A stretch of DNA of 64,000 nt, from assembly GCF_036346875.1 (NCBI RefSeq), contig NZ_CP107852.1:1240001-1304000 (forward strand), in the 5' to 3' direction. Of the stretch, positions 7,681 through 19,588 are shown piece by piece. Both the position numbers and the translations under genes were made by a program. A model generated the notes under the pieces. That model had not been told where the DNA came from and did not search any database. It was given only the letters and a program-made list of their open reading frames with translations. Numbering within the stretch: the stretch's first letter is position 1; the number at the start of each line of letters is the position of its first letter. This DNA is from Nocardia sp. NBC_00508. Lineage in GTDB: Bacteria; Actinomycetota; Actinomycetes; Mycobacteriales; Mycobacteriaceae.

Positions 7681-9171
7681 TCACCGTCCGTGCTGGGGCC
7701 GCGCCCGGAGTCCGTCGAGAATCTGACCACCGAGCATCGTCACGTCACCGGCGCCCATGGTGATCACCACGTCGCCCGGCAGCGCCAACCCCGCGACCTG
7801 ACGGCCGACCCGGGACATATCCGGCTGGTAGTGCACCGGTTTCGTGACCGACTGCGCGACCAGCGCGCCGTTCACGCCGGGCAGCGGCTTCTCCCGCGCG
7901 CCGTAGACGTCGAGCACGACGACCTCGTCGGCCAGACTCAGGGCGGCGCCGAACTCCTGGGCGAAGGTGGCGGTTCGGCTGTAGAGGTGTGGTTGGAAGA
8001 CCACGATGACCCGTCCCTGCCGGGATCGAGCGCCGTCGCGCGCCTCCTGCTGGACCAGCTCGGCCGCGGCGCCGAGCACGGCACGCACTTCGGTGGGGTG
8101 GTGGGCGTAGTCGTCGAAGACCCGCACGCCGTTCTCCCGTCCGGCGAACTGGAACCGCCGGTGCACGCCCCCGAAACCCTCCAGACCCTGGATGATCTCA
8201 CCCACGTCGGCTCCGGTAGCACAGGCGGCGAGCAGGGCGCCCAGCGCGTTGAGCGCCATGTGCCTGCCTGGCACCGAAAGCCGCACGGTGCGCGGCGCGG
8301 CCTCGTCGGCGAGCTGGAACTGTGCGATACCGCCGACGTCACGCGGCTCCCAACTGTGCAGCCGGGCGCCCACCGGGACCGGCGCGTCGGCGATCTCGCC
8401 GGATCCGTACCCGAGCACCCGCACGTTCTTCTCCGCCAAACGCGTGCCGACTCGCTCGGCCAGCGCCCGCGAGCCCGGATCGTCCAGGCACACCACCAGC
8501 AGGCCACCGGGGGCCAGCCGGTCGGCGAAGTCGTCGAAGACCTGCACGTAGGCTTCGTCGGAGCCGAAGAAATCCAAGTGGTCGGATTCGATGTTGGTGA
8601 CCACCGCGACGTCCGGGTCGTACTGCAGCAGCGACCCGTCACTCTCGTCGGCCTCGGCAACGAAGATGTCGCCGGTGCCGTGGTGGGCATTGGTGCCCGC
8701 CTCGTTCAACTCGCCGCCCACCGCGAACGACGGGTCGGCCCCGCAGTGCTGCAGCGACACGATGAGCATCGAGGTGGTCGAGGTCTTGCCGTGCGTGCCG
8801 GAGACGAGCAGCGTGCGGTGGCCCTGCATCAGCGCGGCCAGCACGGTGGGGCGCAGCAGCACCGGGATGTCGCGCCGGTTGGCCTCGACGAGTTCCGGAT
8901 TGGTCTTCGGGATGGCCGCGTAGGTGGTGACCACCGCGGTCGGGCCGCCGGTCAGCAGGTCGAGAGCGGTCGCGTCGTGCCCGATCCGCACCTGCGCGCC
9001 GCGCGCCCGCAGCGCGAGCACACCGCGGCTCTCCTTGGCATCCGATCCCGACACCGCGCCGCCGCGGGCAAGCAGGATCCGGGCGATGCCCGACATCCCG
9101 GCCCCGCCGATACCGACCATGTGCACGCGCGCCAGCTCCGGCGGCAGCGCGGTCCGCTCACTCACTGGCAC
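7681..9171 (-). CDS. murC: MurC, UDP-MurNAc:L-alanine ligase
   Basis: 496 aa. Adds L-Ala to UDP-MurNAc in the cytoplasm with ATP. Rossmann-like N-terminus ([18 protein letters not shown]), central ATP loop [14 protein letters not shown] (about 118-131), and the C-terminal domain with [18 protein letters not shown] start at 9171 overlaps the murG 3' end by 10 nt; a second GTG two codons later is possible. Equivalent to Rv2152c. Confidence 0.97.
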   Translation of the reverse strand: MPVSERTALPPELARVHMVGIGGAGMSGIARILLARGGAVSGSDAKESRGVLALRARGAQVRIGHDATALDLLTGGPTAVVTTYAAIPKTNPELVEANRRDIPVLLRPTVLAALMQGHRTLLVSGTHGKTSTTSMLIVSLQHCGADPSFAVGGELNEAGTNAHHGTGDIFVAEADESDGSLLQYDPDVAVVTNIESDHLDFFGSDEAYVQVFDDFADRLAPGGLLVVCLDDPGSRALAERVGTRLAEKNVRVLGYGSGEIADAPVPVGARLHSWEPRDVGGIAQFQLADEAAPRTVRLSVPGRHMALNALGALLAACATGADVGEIIQGLEGFGGVHRRFQFAGRENGVRVFDDYAHHPTEVRAVLGAAAELVQQEARDGARSRQGRVIVVFQPHLYSRTATFAQEFGAALSLADEVVVLDVYGAREKPLPGVNGALVAQSVTKPVHYQPDMSRVGRQVAGLALPGDVVITMGAGDVTMLGGQILDGLRARPQHGR

Positions 9172-10271
9172 GCCACCTCCCGCGCGATCCGAGCCACCTC
9201 GTCGGCGGCGTCGCGGTGGCCGGCGCCTGCGGCGGCCCGGCTCATCTCGATCAGCCGTGCGGGGTCCATGAGCAGGGGAATCACCTCATTGATCACGTAC
9301 TTCGGCGTCAACTCGGAATCGGGGACGATTCTGCCACCGCCCTGGCCCACCACCGGGCGGGCGTTGAGCTCCTGCTCTCCGTTGCCGTGCGGCAGCGGCA
9401 CGTAGAACGCCGGCAGACCCACCGCGGAGACCTCCGCGACGGTCATCGCGCCCGACCGGCAGACCGCGGCGTCGGCGGCGGCGTAGGCGAGGTCCATCCG
9501 GGAGAGGTAGGGCACCGCCACATAGCGGGCGTCCGGGCCGGAAGCGGCGGCGTCATCGAGCTCGAGCGTGTTCTTCGGACCGTGTGCGTGCAGCACCGAG
9601 ATACCCGCGGCGGCCAGCTGTGGCGCGGCCGCGGAGACCGCCTCGTTCAGGGTCCGCGCTCCCTGGGAACCGCCGAAGACCAGTAGCACCGGCCCCTCGG
9701 CCGGCAAGCCGAAGTGGGCGCGGGCCTCGGCGCGCAGCGCGGCGCGGTCCAGTCCCGTGATCGATTCGCGCACCGGGATGCCCACGACCTTGGCGTTCGG
9801 CAGGCCCGAATCCGGGACGGCGGCGAGCACGCGGGCAGCGCGGCGCGCGCCGACCTTGTTCGCGATACCGGCCTTGGCGTTCGCCTCGTGCACCACCACC
9901 GGAACCGCGCGCCGGCGGCGCAGCACGCCCGGGCCCGCGGCCAGGTACGCGGGCAGCGCTACGTAGCCGCCGAAACCGATGATCACGTCGGCGTCGACCG
10001 CGTCGATCACCGCCCTGGTAGCGGCCACCGAGGCCCGCACCCGTCCGGGCAGCCGCAGCAGGTCGGTGGTGGGCTTGCGCGGCAACGGAACCGGCGGGAT
10101 CAGCTCGAGCGGATAGCCGCGGTCGGGAATCAGGCGGGTCTCCAACCCGCGTTCGGTGCCCAGCGCCGTCACCCGGATCGAATCGTCGAGCCGCCGCAAC
10201 GCGTCGGCCACCGCCAGCGCCGGTTCGATGTGGCCCGCCGTGCCGCCGCCCGCGACGATTACCGAGATCAC
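9162..10271 (-). CDS. murG: MurG, lipid II-forming GlcNAc transferase
   Basis: 369 aa from GTG 10271. I chose this start because it follows GAGGAAG, makes a GTGA overlap with the ftsW stop (10268-10270) and begins right at the conserved [21 protein letters not shown]28 enzyme that transfers GlcNAc from UDP-GlcNAc to lipid I at the inner membrane face. The C-terminal domain carries [16 protein letters not shown] and the donor-binding [13 protein letters not shown]. Confidence 0.96.
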   Translation of the reverse strand: MISVIVAGGGTAGHIEPALAVADALRRLDDSIRVTALGTERGLETRLIPDRGYPLELIPPVPLPRKPTTDLLRLPGRVRASVAATRAVIDAVDADVIIGFGGYVALPAYLAAGPGVLRRRRAVPVVVHEANAKAGIANKVGARRAARVLAAVPDSGLPNAKVVGIPVRESITGLDRAALRAEARAHFGLPAEGPVLLVFGGSQGARTLNEAVSAAAPQLAAAGISVLHAHGPKNTLELDDAAASGPDARYVAVPYLSRMDLAYAAADAAVCRSGAMTVAEVSAVGLPAFYVPLPHGNGEQELNARPVVGQGGGRIVPDSELTPKYVINEVIPLLMDPARLIEMSRAAAGAGHRDAADEVARIAREVACQ

Positions 10272-11719
10272 CTGGATCTTCCTCGTTCCCTTGCGTGATT
10301 GACCGGATAGCTGGGTTCCCATGCCCTGGTGGCGCGCGCCGAGCTGGTGCCGCGGCTCTCCGGCGACCGGCGCCGCGGTGGTTCCGCACCGTTGCGCCCG
10401 CGCCTGCCCGGTGGCAGCGCCGACGGTCCGCGGTCGGCCGGTCTCGGCGCTCGGCCGCGGCGCGACGCGTCCGCCCGTGCGGCCCGAGCCGGTGCGTACA
10501 CCTCGGGTTTGGGCAACCGCAACAGCCTACTGAAGCGACCGTCCTGGCCGGCGTGCAGCGCCGCCACGGCCTCCGGCTCGTGCCTGGCCGCGTTCGCGAT
10601 GATGCCGAACATGAACAGCGTGATGGCCAGCGACGATCCGCCCGCGGAGACCAGCGGCAGCTGCAGGCCGGTGACCGGTAGCAGTCCGACGACGTAGCCG
10701 ATGTTGATCAATGCCTGCGCGGTGATCCAGGTCGTCGCGGTCGCGGTGAGCAGCCGCAGGAACGGGTCCACCGACCGGGCCGCGATGCGCAAGCCGGTGT
10801 AGACGAACAGCGCGAACAGGCCGAGCACCAGCGCGCAGCCGAGGTAGCCGAGTTCTTCGCCGATGATCGCGAAGATGAAGTCGTTGTGCGAGTTGGGCAG
10901 ATAACTCCACTTGGCCCGGCTCTGTCCGAGCCCGCGCCCCCAGATGCCGCCGTCTGCCAGCGAGTACAGCGCCTGACGCGCCTGGTAGTTGATGCCCTGC
11001 GGGTCGTCGCCGGGGTTGAAGAACGCGCGCATGCGATCGGAGCGATAGCCCGCCGACAGCGCCAGCACCCCGGCGGCGATCACACCGGACAGCGCGATCG
11101 TCACGAACAGGCGCACCGGCAGGCCGCCGAACCACAGCAGCGCCGCGAGCACGACACCGAGCGCGATCGTGGTGGACAGGTTCGGTTGCAGCACGACGAG
11201 CAGGCATACCAGGAGACCGGCGGGCACCAGCGGAACCAGGACGTCCTTGAGGCTCGCGTGCTCAGCGCGACGAGAGGCCAGCAGGTGCGCGCCCCACACC
11301 ACCAGCGTCACCTTGACGACCTCCGACGGCTGCACCGAGACCGGCCCGAGCACCAGCCAACGGCGCGCGCCCTGCACCTGCGAGCCGATGCCGGGTATCA
11401 GCACCAGCAGCAGCGCGAGCACCGAGAGCGCGAACAGGGGGAACGACCACTGCCGCAGCCTGCGCAGCGGAATGCGCAACGCCAGATAGAACAGCACCGT
11501 GCCGACCGCGGCGAACATAGCCTGCTGGATGAACAGCGAGTAGGCCGAGCCGCCGTCGGCGTACGCCTCGACGCTGGAGGCCGACAGCACCATCACCAGC
11601 CCGAGCACGGTCAGCAAGGTGGCGATGGTGACAACCAGATGGAACGACGCGAGCGGCCGCGCCAGCCAGGCCCAGAACCGTGGGACCGACTCGCGCTTTC
11701 GCCGCGCCGATTCCGTCAT
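10268..11719 (-). CDS. ftsW: FtsW, septal peptidoglycan polymerase (SEDS)
   Basis: 483 aa, about ten transmembrane helices. SEDS glycosyltransferase that works with the class B PBP FtsI at the septum. Family signature [16 protein letters not shown] at about residue 280 and the conserved [23 protein letters not shown] loop. A basic, Pro/Arg-rich tail of about 90 residues follows the last helix, as in mycobacterial FtsW. Its ATG overlaps the murD stop (ATGA at 11716-11719). Confidence 0.96.
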   Translation of the reverse strand: MTESARRKRESVPRFWAWLARPLASFHLVVTIATLLTVLGLVMVLSASSVEAYADGGSAYSLFIQQAMFAAVGTVLFYLALRIPLRRLRQWSFPLFALSVLALLLVLIPGIGSQVQGARRWLVLGPVSVQPSEVVKVTLVVWGAHLLASRRAEHASLKDVLVPLVPAGLLVCLLVVLQPNLSTTIALGVVLAALLWFGGLPVRLFVTIALSGVIAAGVLALSAGYRSDRMRAFFNPGDDPQGINYQARQALYSLADGGIWGRGLGQSRAKWSYLPNSHNDFIFAIIGEELGYLGCALVLGLFALFVYTGLRIAARSVDPFLRLLTATATTWITAQALINIGYVVGLLPVTGLQLPLVSAGGSSLAITLFMFGIIANAARHEPEAVAALHAGQDGRFSRLLRLPKPEVYAPARAARADASRRGRAPRPADRGPSALPPGRRGRNGAEPPRRRSPESRGTSSARATRAWEPSYPVNHARERGRSR

Positions 11720-13209
11720 AGCCGCCGTCCGATGTCACCGTCTTCCAGAGCTTGCACCGCGGCCGCGAAGCTGCGGCCCCGGTGCGTGTAATCGGCGAAC
11801 ATGTCCAGCGATGCGGCGGCGGGAGCCAGCAGCACGGTGTCGCCGGGCCGGGCGAATCCGGCCGCGGCGCGCACGGCGCGCGCCATCACGGCGTCGGCCG
11901 CGGCGGTTCGCGACGCTTCGTCACCCATCCCTGCATAGTCTCCCGTGACCAACTCGACAACCGGGACCTCGGGCGCGTGTCGCGCCAGCGCGGCCGCGAT
12001 CACCGGCGCGTCGGCGCCGATCAGCACGGCCGCGACCAAGCGGTCGGCGACCTCCTCGATCAGATCCTCGACGTGCGCGCCCTTGAGCTGGCCACCGGCC
12101 ACCCAGATCACCTGCGGATGCGCGAGGATCGACGATCGCGCGGCGTGCGGGTTGGTGGCCTTGGAATCGTCGATGAACTCGACCCCGGCCAGCTCGCGGA
12201 CGAACGCGGCGCGGTGCGGACCGACCTTGTGCTCCATCAAACCCTCGCGAACGAACTGCGGCGCGACGTCGATCGCCCTGGTCAGCGCGGACGCCGCGAG
12301 CGCGTCGGCGATGCCTGCGGGGCCGGGCGGGCTGATGTCGGCGACCTCGGCCAGGATCGCGGCCTTGGTGAACGCGCGGTCGAGCAGTTTGCCGTCGACC
12401 ACGCCGAGTTCGCCGTCGGCGGGCACCCCCACCCGGAAGCCAACGGTCCGGCGGGCCTTGGACTTGCGGGCCAGCGAGGCCGCGACCGGATCGTCCAGGC
12501 CGACCACGCCGACCCGGCCGACCAGCGCCCGCGCTTTGGCCGCCGCGTAGGCGTCCAGGCCGCCGTGCCAATCCAAGTGATCCTCGGCCACGTTGAGCAC
12601 CACGCCCGCCTCCGGCCGCACCGAGGGCGCCCAGTGCAGCTGGAACGACGAGAGCTCGACCGCGAGCACCTGCGGACCGGGATTGCGCCGCAACGCGTCC
12701 AGGATCGGAAGACCGATGTTGCCGCAGGCGACGCTGGCCACACCCGCGGCGCGCAGGATCGCGTGGGTCATCTGCGTGGTCGTGGTCTTGCCGTTGGTTC
12801 CGGTGATGACGAGCCACTTGCGGACCGGGCCGTAGATCCTGGCCTGATCGACCCACCAGGCGAACTCGACGTCACCCCACACCGGCGTGCCCTCGGCCAC
12901 CGCGGACGCGAGTACCGGCGAATCCGGCCGCCAGCCCGGGCTGGTGATCACCAGCGCGAAACGGCTCCAGTCCGCCGACTCCAGCTCCGCGCAGGTCGCC
13001 ACGTCCAAGCCGAGCCCGGCGGCTTCGGCCAGTGCGGCGGCGCCACCGTCGGTGACCACCGGGCGGGCGCCGATGTCGCGCAGTGGTTCGACGAGCGAGC
13101 GCCCGGACACGCCCCAGCCCGCGACCAGAACGTCCCGGCCGCGGAGGAATTCCAGCATGGGCCCGGGTGAACGCAGGGCCCGCGGAGAATGTTCGACCAT
13201 CTCGTTCAC
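11716..13209 (-). CDS. murD: MurD, UDP-MurNAc-L-Ala:D-glutamate ligase
   Basis: 497 aa from GTG 13209, which overlaps the mraY stop as GTGA (13206-13209); an ATG four codons inside (13200) is the alternative. N-terminal domain [22 protein letters not shown] loop [14 protein letters not shown] (about 130-143), [11 protein letters not shown], and [13 protein letters not shown] in the C-terminal domain. Longer open frame upstream of 13209 overlaps mraY and is not conserved in type. Confidence 0.96.
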   Translation of the reverse strand: MNEMVEHSPRALRSPGPMLEFLRGRDVLVAGWGVSGRSLVEPLRDIGARPVVTDGGAAALAEAAGLGLDVATCAELESADWSRFALVITSPGWRPDSPVLASAVAEGTPVWGDVEFAWWVDQARIYGPVRKWLVITGTNGKTTTTQMTHAILRAAGVASVACGNIGLPILDALRRNPGPQVLAVELSSFQLHWAPSVRPEAGVVLNVAEDHLDWHGGLDAYAAAKARALVGRVGVVGLDDPVAASLARKSKARRTVGFRVGVPADGELGVVDGKLLDRAFTKAAILAEVADISPPGPAGIADALAASALTRAIDVAPQFVREGLMEHKVGPHRAAFVRELAGVEFIDDSKATNPHAARSSILAHPQVIWVAGGQLKGAHVEDLIEEVADRLVAAVLIGADAPVIAAALARHAPEVPVVELVTGDYAGMGDEASRTAAADAVMARAVRAAAGFARPGDTVLLAPAAASLDMFADYTHRGRSFAAAVQALEDGDIGRRL

Positions 13210-14282
13210 CCGACCGCGGAGAGGTATTCGCTGTAGAACAGACCGAGCCCGACGGCGGAGGCCATCGCGGCCAGCAGCCAGAATCTGATGATCACCGTGG
13301 TCTCGGCCCATTTGCTGAGCTCGAAGTGATGGTGGAACGGCGCCATCTTGAACAGTCGGTTGCGCGTCGTGCGGAAGACCGCGACCTGCAGCACCACCGA
13401 CGCCGTCTCGGCGACGAACAGCGCGCCGATGACGATCATCAGCAGCTCGGTCCTGGTGGTGATGGACAGACCGGCCAGCAGGCCGCCCAGCGCCAGCGAA
13501 CCCGTGTCACCCATGAAGATCTTGGCCGGGGCGGCATTCCACCACAGGAAACCGACACACGCCGCGGCGCCCGCGGCGCAGACCAGGGCGAGATCCAGCG
13601 GATCGCGCACGTTGTAACAACCGGTCTCGGGCTTGGTCTCGCAGGCGTGGTAGTACTGCCAGAACGTGATGATCACGTATCCGCCGAGCACCAGGCTCAT
13701 CGATCCGGCGGCCAGCCCGTCCAGTCCGTCGGTGAGGTTCACCGCGTTGGACCAGGCGACCACCACGAAGCACACGAACACCAGGAAGACGACCACGCCC
13801 ATGGTCACCGTGCTGATGTCGCGCACGTAGGACAGGTGCCTGCTGGCCGGTGTGAGCCCGCTGCCGCCCTTGAACTGCAACGCGAGTACACCGAAGAGCA
13901 CGGCCGCGGACAACTGACCGAGGTACTTGCCCGCCGCGGTCAAACCCAGGTTGCGCTGCTTGCGAATCTTGATGAAGTCGTCGATGAAACCCACCGCGCC
14001 GAGCGCCGTGGCCAGGCCGAGCACCAGCATCGCCGACGCCGATGGCCCGTCGGCGTTGTAGCCGATGCCGATCAGGTGGGATCCCAGATACCCGGCCCAC
14101 ATGCCCACCAGAATGGCGACGCCGCCCATCGTCGGGGTGCCGCGCTTGGCCTGGTGGCTGGCCGGCCCGTCGACCCTGATCTCCTGGCCGAATCCCTGCT
14201 TGGCGAACAACCTGATCAACAGCGGGGTGAGCAGGATCGAGACCGTCAGCGCGATCGCCGCGGCGAAGAGAATCTGTCTCAT
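13206..14282 (-). CDS. mraY: MraY, phospho-MurNAc-pentapeptide translocase
   Basis: 358 aa from ATG 14282, which overlaps the murF stop (ATGA). Polytopic membrane enzyme that makes lipid I from UDP-MurNAc-pentapeptide and undecaprenyl phosphate. Signatures: [42 protein letters not shown] and FHHHFE. The length is typical of the family (about 359 aa in mycobacteria). Confidence 0.97.
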   Translation of the reverse strand: MRQILFAAAIALTVSILLTPLLIRLFAKQGFGQEIRVDGPASHQAKRGTPTMGGVAILVGMWAGYLGSHLIGIGYNADGPSASAMLVLGLATALGAVGFIDDFIKIRKQRNLGLTAAGKYLGQLSAAVLFGVLALQFKGGSGLTPASRHLSYVRDISTVTMGVVVFLVFVCFVVVAWSNAVNLTDGLDGLAAGSMSLVLGGYVIITFWQYYHACETKPETGCYNVRDPLDLALVCAAGAAACVGFLWWNAAPAKIFMGDTGSLALGGLLAGLSITTRTELLMIVIGALFVAETASVVLQVAVFRTTRNRLFKMAPFHHHFELSKWAETTVIIRFWLLAAMASAVGLGLFYSEYLSAVG

Positions 14283-15817
14283 CCTGCTGCCTCCGTGTCC
14301 TGTCCCACCCCGGTGTCCGCCGCGGCGGCGCGTGCGGCCACGGCGCCCGGGTCGGTCAGATGCTCGGCGACCCGCCACAGGCCGACCGACTTCGATGCCT
14401 TGACCAGCACCACGTCGCCGGGGGCGACTTCGTTGTCCAGCAGTGCGATCGCCGCCTCGATGTCCGGTACGAGGACCGATTCCTCGCCCCATGACCCTTC
14501 CATCACGGCTCCCTGGTGCAGCGCGCGGGAGGGCCTTCCGGTGCCGACGACGACCACGCGGCTGACGTCCAACCGCACGGCGAGCCGGCCGATGGCGTCG
14601 TGTTCGATGACCGATTCCTCCCCGAGCTCGGCCATCTCGCCGAGCACCGCCCAGCTGCGCCGCGGGGTGTCGCCCGCGCGCGCCATGCTCACCAGGGCCT
14701 TGAGCGCGGCACGGACCGAGTCCGGGTTCGCGTTGTAGGAGTCGTTGACGACGGTGATCCCGTCGGTGGTGGTCCGCACGTCCATCCGGCGGGCCGACAC
14801 GGCGCGCGCACCGGACAGAGCTTCCACCGCGGCGTCCAGGTCCGCGCCGCATTCCAGCGCGACCGCGATCGCCGACAGCGCGTTGCCGACCTGGTGCTCG
14901 CCGTGCACGGCCAACCGCACCGCGGCGCTGCCCACGGGCGTGTGCACGGTGAACGCGGCCCGGGCCTGGTCGTCGAGCCGGATGTCGGCGGCGCGGATGT
15001 CGGCGGTGGCGGCCTGTCCGACCGTCACCACGCGCGCGGACGTGCGCGCGGCCATGGCGGCGACTTGCGGATCGTCGGCATTGAGCACGGCGAGCCCGCT
15101 CGGCGGCAGCGCCTCGACCAGCTCGCCTTTGGTCTTCGCGATCGTCTCCCGGCTACCGAACTCGCCGAGATGCGCGGTTCCGACGTTGAGCACCACCCCG
15201 ATACGCGGTGGCGCGACCTCGGCCAGCGCGGCGATATGCCCCGGCCCGCGCGCGGACAGCTCGAGCACGAGGAAGCGGGTGCCAGCATCGGCGCGCAGCG
15301 CGGTCCACGGGTGACCGAGTTCGTTGTTGAACGAACCCGGCGGGGCCACCACGGGGCCCAGCGGAGCCAGCACCGCGGCCAGCAGATCTTTGGTCGAGGT
15401 CTTGCCGGACGAACCGGTCACGCCGACGACGGTGAGGCCGCTCTCGGCGGCGAGGCGGGACACGCTGGCGCGCGCGAGCGCCGCGAGCGCCGCGAGCACG
15501 GCGGCGCCGGAGCCGTCCGAATCATGGGTCAGGGCAACCGAATTCGACGGTACGGCAGCTCGGTCCGGAGTGACCACGATGGCGGGGACGCCCACCGGCC
15601 GCGCCGCGAGCACCGCCACCGCGCCCGCGGCGACGGCCGCGTCCGCGTAGTCGTGGCCATCGGAGCGTTCGCCCGGCAGCGCCAGGAACAGGCCGCCGGA
15701 ACCGACTCGGCGCGAATCGAATTCGACCGTGCCGGTCACTCGCGCCTCCGGGTCTGCGACGTCGTGCAGCGTGCCGCCGACGACGTCCGCGATCTCCCGC
15801 AGTGTCATCTCGATCAT
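14279..15817 (-). CDS. murF: MurF, UDP-MurNAc-tripeptide:D-Ala-D-Ala ligase
   Basis: 512 aa. Adds D-Ala-D-Ala to complete the pentapeptide. ATP loop [14 protein letters not shown] (about residues 132-145), [29 protein letters not shown] at 15817 overlaps the murE stop (ATGA); a second ATG three codons later is possible. Confidence 0.96.
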   Translation of the reverse strand: MIEMTLREIADVVGGTLHDVADPEARVTGTVEFDSRRVGSGGLFLALPGERSDGHDYADAAVAAGAVAVLAARPVGVPAIVVTPDRAAVPSNSVALTHDSDGSGAAVLAALAALARASVSRLAAESGLTVVGVTGSSGKTSTKDLLAAVLAPLGPVVAPPGSFNNELGHPWTALRADAGTRFLVLELSARGPGHIAALAEVAPPRIGVVLNVGTAHLGEFGSRETIAKTKGELVEALPPSGLAVLNADDPQVAAMAARTSARVVTVGQAATADIRAADIRLDDQARAAFTVHTPVGSAAVRLAVHGEHQVGNALSAIAVALECGADLDAAVEALSGARAVSARRMDVRTTTDGITVVNDSYNANPDSVRAALKALVSMARAGDTPRRSWAVLGEMAELGEESVIEHDAIGRLAVRLDVSRVVVVGTGRPSRALHQGAVMEGSWGEESVLVPDIEAAIALLDNEVAPGDVVLVKASKSVGLWRVAEHLTDPGAVAARAAAADTGVGQDTEAAG

Positions 15818-17397
15818 GAAACCGTCAAGTCCTCCGCGTGGTTACCTTGCGGACTGCGTCGTTCCAATGCGGCCGCGAGGACGTCGCGGTCGTCGAACGG
15901 ATGCTTCACGCCCTGGATCTCCTGCCCTGCCTCATGTCCCTTGCCCGCGACCAGCACCACGTCACCGGGGCGCGCCCAGTCCACCGCGGCCGCGATCGCT
16001 TCCGCCCGATCGCCGATCTCGCGCACGTCGCCACGCTCGGCCTCGGGCACCTCCAGCGCACCCGAGCGGACGGCGGCGCGGATCGCCGCCGGATCCTCGG
16101 TGCGCGGGTTGTCGTCGGTGATGATCAGCAGATCGGCCCCCCGTGCGCCCGCCGCGCCCATCAGCGGCCGCTTGGCCGCGTCGCGGTCGCCGCCCGCGCC
16201 GACGACCACCGCGAGACGTCCCGCGGTGTCCGCCGCGAGATGCCCACGCAGCGTGGCGATCACGGATTCCAGCGCCGCCGGCTTGTGCGCGTAGTCGACG
16301 ATCGCCAGGAAGTCCTGTCCGCGCTCCACCCGCTGCATTCGTCCGGGCACGTCCACGGTGGCCAGCGCGGGCGCGGCGACCGAGGGCTCGACGCCTGCCG
16401 CGGCACACACGGCGACGGCGAGCAATCCGTTGGCCACGTTGTAGTGGCCTGGAAGTCGCAGGCGCACAGCGACTTCCCCCTGCGGGCCGGACGCGAGGAA
16501 GTCCTGTTCGCCGCCGTGCGCCGTCACCGCGCCCGCGACGTTCCACGCGGCGGAACGGGTGGTCGACACCGTGATCGGGCTCGCAAGCCCAGCGGCCAGC
16601 CGTCGTCCCCACTCGTCGTCGACGCAGACCACGGCGGTGCGCGCCGCCACCGGCGAATCCGGCTCGAACAGTTTGCGTTTGGCGGCGAAGTAGTCCTCGA
16701 AGTCGGCGTGGAAATCCAGATGGTCCTGGGACAGATTGGTGAACGCGCCGACCGCGAACCGCACCCCGTCCACCCGGCCCAGCGCCAGCGCGTGGCTGGA
16801 CACCTCCATCACCACCGCGTCCACGCCCTGCTCGACCATCAGCGCGAACATCGCGTGCAGTTGCGGCGCCTCCGGGGTGGTCAGCGCGCTCGGCACTCGC
16901 CTGCCGCCGATCCTGGTCTCGATGGTGCCGATCAGCGCGGTGGACAGCCCCGCGGCGGCCAACCCCGCCTCCACCAGGTACGAGGTCGTCGTCTTGCCGG
17001 AGGTTCCGGTGATCCCGACGATGCGCAGCCGCTCGGACGGATTGCCGTAGATCGCCGCCGACAGCTCGCCGAGCACCGCCCTCGGGTTCTCCCGGATCAA
17101 CACCGGCACCTCGAGCGGGTCCGCCAGTTCCGCACCCGCCGCGTCGGTCAGCACCGCGACCGCGCCCCGCGCGAGGGCGTCCTGCGTGAAACGCGCGCCG
17201 TGCGAGCGAGCGCCGGGCAGCGCGGCGAACAGATCGCCGGGCTCGACGGCATGCGAACGCTGCTCGATACCGGTGATCGATACGCCACGCGCAGCCGTTC
17301 CGGCGCTCGTCGCGGCACCGATGACGGCGGCCAGCGACGCCAGCGGCGTCGACGGCGAATGCTCTGGCCGCAATGCGCGCGGTTGACCGGACTGCAC
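15814..17397 (-). CDS. murE: MurE, UDP-MurNAc-dipeptide:meso-diaminopimelate ligase
   Basis: 527 aa. ATP loop [16 protein letters not shown]. The substrate-specificity motif [10 protein letters not shown] (DNPR) indicates addition of meso-diaminopimelate rather than lysine, which fits a mycolic-acid actinomycete. Carbamylated-lysine region [11 protein letters not shown] is also seen. The 292 nt between this gene and ftsI (17398-17689) hold no gene, promoter or terminator that I can recognise. Confidence 0.96.
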   Translation of the reverse strand: MQSGQPRALRPEHSPSTPLASLAAVIGAATSAGTAARGVSITGIEQRSHAVEPGDLFAALPGARSHGARFTQDALARGAVAVLTDAAGAELADPLEVPVLIRENPRAVLGELSAAIYGNPSERLRIVGITGTSGKTTTSYLVEAGLAAAGLSTALIGTIETRIGGRRVPSALTTPEAPQLHAMFALMVEQGVDAVVMEVSSHALALGRVDGVRFAVGAFTNLSQDHLDFHADFEDYFAAKRKLFEPDSPVAARTAVVCVDDEWGRRLAAGLASPITVSTTRSAAWNVAGAVTAHGGEQDFLASGPQGEVAVRLRLPGHYNVANGLLAVAVCAAAGVEPSVAAPALATVDVPGRMQRVERGQDFLAIVDYAHKPAALESVIATLRGHLAADTAGRLAVVVGAGGDRDAAKRPLMGAAGARGADLLIITDDNPRTEDPAAIRAAVRSGALEVPEAERGDVREIGDRAEAIAAAVDWARPGDVVLVAGKGHEAGQEIQGVKHPFDDRDVLAAALERRSPQGNHAEDLTVS

Positions 17398-17689
17398 AGA
17401 AACCAGGCTCCTTTCGGGGGCATCGATCGACGTGTCAGGTTACCGGCGACCGGTCACGGCGGGACCATGCGCCCCACCGCAAACTCGGGGACCTCGCCCA
17501 CCGCACCCTACGGGTTCGCTCCCCGGGTCCGGAGCACGCCACGCGCCGGTCGAAGGCCGGTGGGCGAGCCTACGGCGGACACGACCGATCGCCGATCGCC
17601 GCCGCTGCTCCACCACGTCGTCTACCTGCCGTTTCCTGTGCACAGTGCCGATGTCTTCGCCGCCATTCGCGCCGAGCGGGCGGGCTGGA

Positions 17690-19588
17690 TCACCCCGCCT
17701 GCAGCACGAACCGCCGGGACGGCTGCGGCGACGGCGGAACACGGTCGCGCTGTAGCGCCCACGACGCGATGTTGTGGAACAGCGGAGCTACCGAAACGCC
17801 ACCGCTGCCGTCGGAACTGCGCACAGGGGCATCGAGCATGAGCCCGATCACGTAGCGCGGGTTGTCCGCGGGCACCATGCCCGCGAACGTGATCCAGAAC
17901 GACGACGTCGAGTAGCACCGGCAGTTCGGGTCCACTTTCTGCGCGGTACCGGTCTTGCCCGCCACTTGGTAGCCCGTGATGGCCGCGGGCCAGCCGGTGC
18001 CGTTCTGGTTCGCGTTCATCGGGTCGCGTTGCACGACCGCCTGGAACATCGTCCGCAATGTGGCCGCGGTCTGCGGGTTCACCACTCGCACCCCGTCCGG
18101 CTGGGTCTCCTCGGTGCGAGTGCCGTCCGAGGCGACCTCGGCCCGGACGATGCGGGGCGGGATACGCACACCGTCATTGGCGATGGCCTGATACATACTG
18201 GCCATCTGCAACGTGGTCATCGAAAGTCCTTGCCCGATAGGAAGATTCGCGAAGGTACCACCGGACCACTGGTCGTGGTCCGGTATCAGCCCCGCGCTCT
18301 CCCCCGGCAGGCCGAGCCCCGTGCGCTGACCGAGCCCGAACCGCTGCGCCATGTCGGCGAAGCGATTCTCACCCACCCGCTGCGCGAGGAGGAGCGTGCC
18401 CACGTTGGAGGAACGGCCGAAGATCCCCGTGGTGGTGTAGGGCTCGACATCGTGCGACCACGCGTCGTTCACCGTGACACCCGCCATCCGGATCGCGCTG
18501 GGAACGTGCACCACCTCGTCGGGGTCGGTCAAGCCGTACTCGATGGCCGCGGCCGCGGTGACGATCTTGTTCACCGAACCGGGCTCGAAGACGTCCGTGA
18601 CCGACGGATTGCTCAGATCGGCGCCCGCCCACTTCTGCGGTCCCAGCGCCGGGTTGAAGGTGTTGTCGTTGGCCATCGCCAGGACCTGCCCGGTCTTGGC
18701 GTCCAGGACGACAGCCGAAGCGGAGCCCGCACCGGAAAGGTCTTTCGCCTGCTGCACCTGTTGTTGCACGTAGTACTGCAGGTCCGAGTCCAGGGTCAGC
18801 TCGACGGCGGACCCGTTGACGGCGGGCTGTTCGTCCCGCCAGCTGCCGGGGATCACCGCGCCGTCGGAACCGCGATCGTAGGTGTGCGATCCGTCGGTAC
18901 CGGCCAGCACCGAGTCCAGCGACGACTCCAGCCCGACCTGTCCGTGGCCGTCCCACCCGGTGGCCCCGACGACGTTCGCCGCCAACGAGCCGCCGGGGTA
19001 CACCCTGATGCTCTGCTGCTCGGAGCCGACCTGGGAGAACTTCTCGGTGATCTCACCCGCGATACGCGGATCGACATTGCGCGCCAAGTACACGAACGGC
19101 TCGTCGCTGCGCAACTTCGCCAACAGGTCCGCTTCCTTGGGCGCGTCCTTGCCCACCTTTTCGTGGATAGTGCGCGCGATGGCACGCAGCCGCTCGTCCG
19201 GATCGGGCGCCTTGTCGTCCTTGGCCTTGGCATCCGCCAGCTCCTGGCGCACCCTGACCGGCTGGAACGTCAAGGCTTTCGCGGCGATCGTGAAAGCCAG
19301 CGACTTGCCATTGCGGTCGGTGATCGGCCCCCGGATCGCCGGATCCGGTTGATGGGTGGTGCGCTGACTGGCCGCCTGCGCGGACAGTCCCGGCGCCGCG
19401 ATGCTCTGCACCCACAGCAGTTGCAGCGCGACCACGGCGAGCGCGACCAGCATGACCACTCGTCCGACGCCGAGGCGCAGCCGGAGCGGACTGTCCGAGA
19501 CAGAGCTAGGGGCCTGGCGGGGCCTGCCCGCAGCCCTGGGCGCGGAGGGTCCGCGTCGCTGGCGCTGCGCTTGCCTCGGGTGCGTCAC
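17690..19588 (-). CDS. ftsI: FtsI/PbpB, septal class B penicillin-binding protein
   Basis: 632 aa. Basic, disordered cytoplasmic tail (about 1-45), one membrane anchor (about 45-70), the dimerisation/pedestal domain, and a transpeptidase domain with the serine active site GSVNK (S-x-x-K), SSN (in GRSSNVGT) and KTGT. It forms septal cross-links together with FtsW. There is no C-terminal PASTA domain. Its ATG overlaps the ftsL stop (19585-19588). Confidence 0.96.
   Translation of the reverse strand: MTHPRQAQRQRRGPSAPRAAGRPRQAPSSVSDSPLRLRLGVGRVVMLVALAVVALQLLWVQSIAAPGLSAQAASQRTTHQPDPAIRGPITDRNGKSLAFTIAAKALTFQPVRVRQELADAKAKDDKAPDPDERLRAIARTIHEKVGKDAPKEADLLAKLRSDEPFVYLARNVDPRIAGEITEKFSQVGSEQQSIRVYPGGSLAANVVGATGWDGHGQVGLESSLDSVLAGTDGSHTYDRGSDGAVIPGSWRDEQPAVNGSAVELTLDSDLQYYVQQQVQQAKDLSGAGSASAVVLDAKTGQVLAMANDNTFNPALGPQKWAGADLSNPSVTDVFEPGSVNKIVTAAAAIEYGLTDPDEVVHVPSAIRMAGVTVNDAWSHDVEPYTTTGIFGRSSNVGTLLLAQRVGENRFADMAQRFGLGQRTGLGLPGESAGLIPDHDQWSGGTFANLPIGQGLSMTTLQMASMYQAIANDGVRIPPRIVRAEVASDGTRTEETQPDGVRVVNPQTAATLRTMFQAVVQRDPMNANQNGTGWPAAITGYQVAGKTGTAQKVDPNCRCYSTSSFWITFAGMVPADNPRYVIGLMLDAPVRSSDGSGGVSVAPLFHNIASWALQRDRVPPSPQPSRRFVLQAG

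Noticed and set aside
17398-17742. Minus-strand 100-codon frame in the murE-ftsI gap
   Set aside because: It starts inside ftsI, does not reach murE, has no ribosome site and an Arg/Gly-rich shadow composition.
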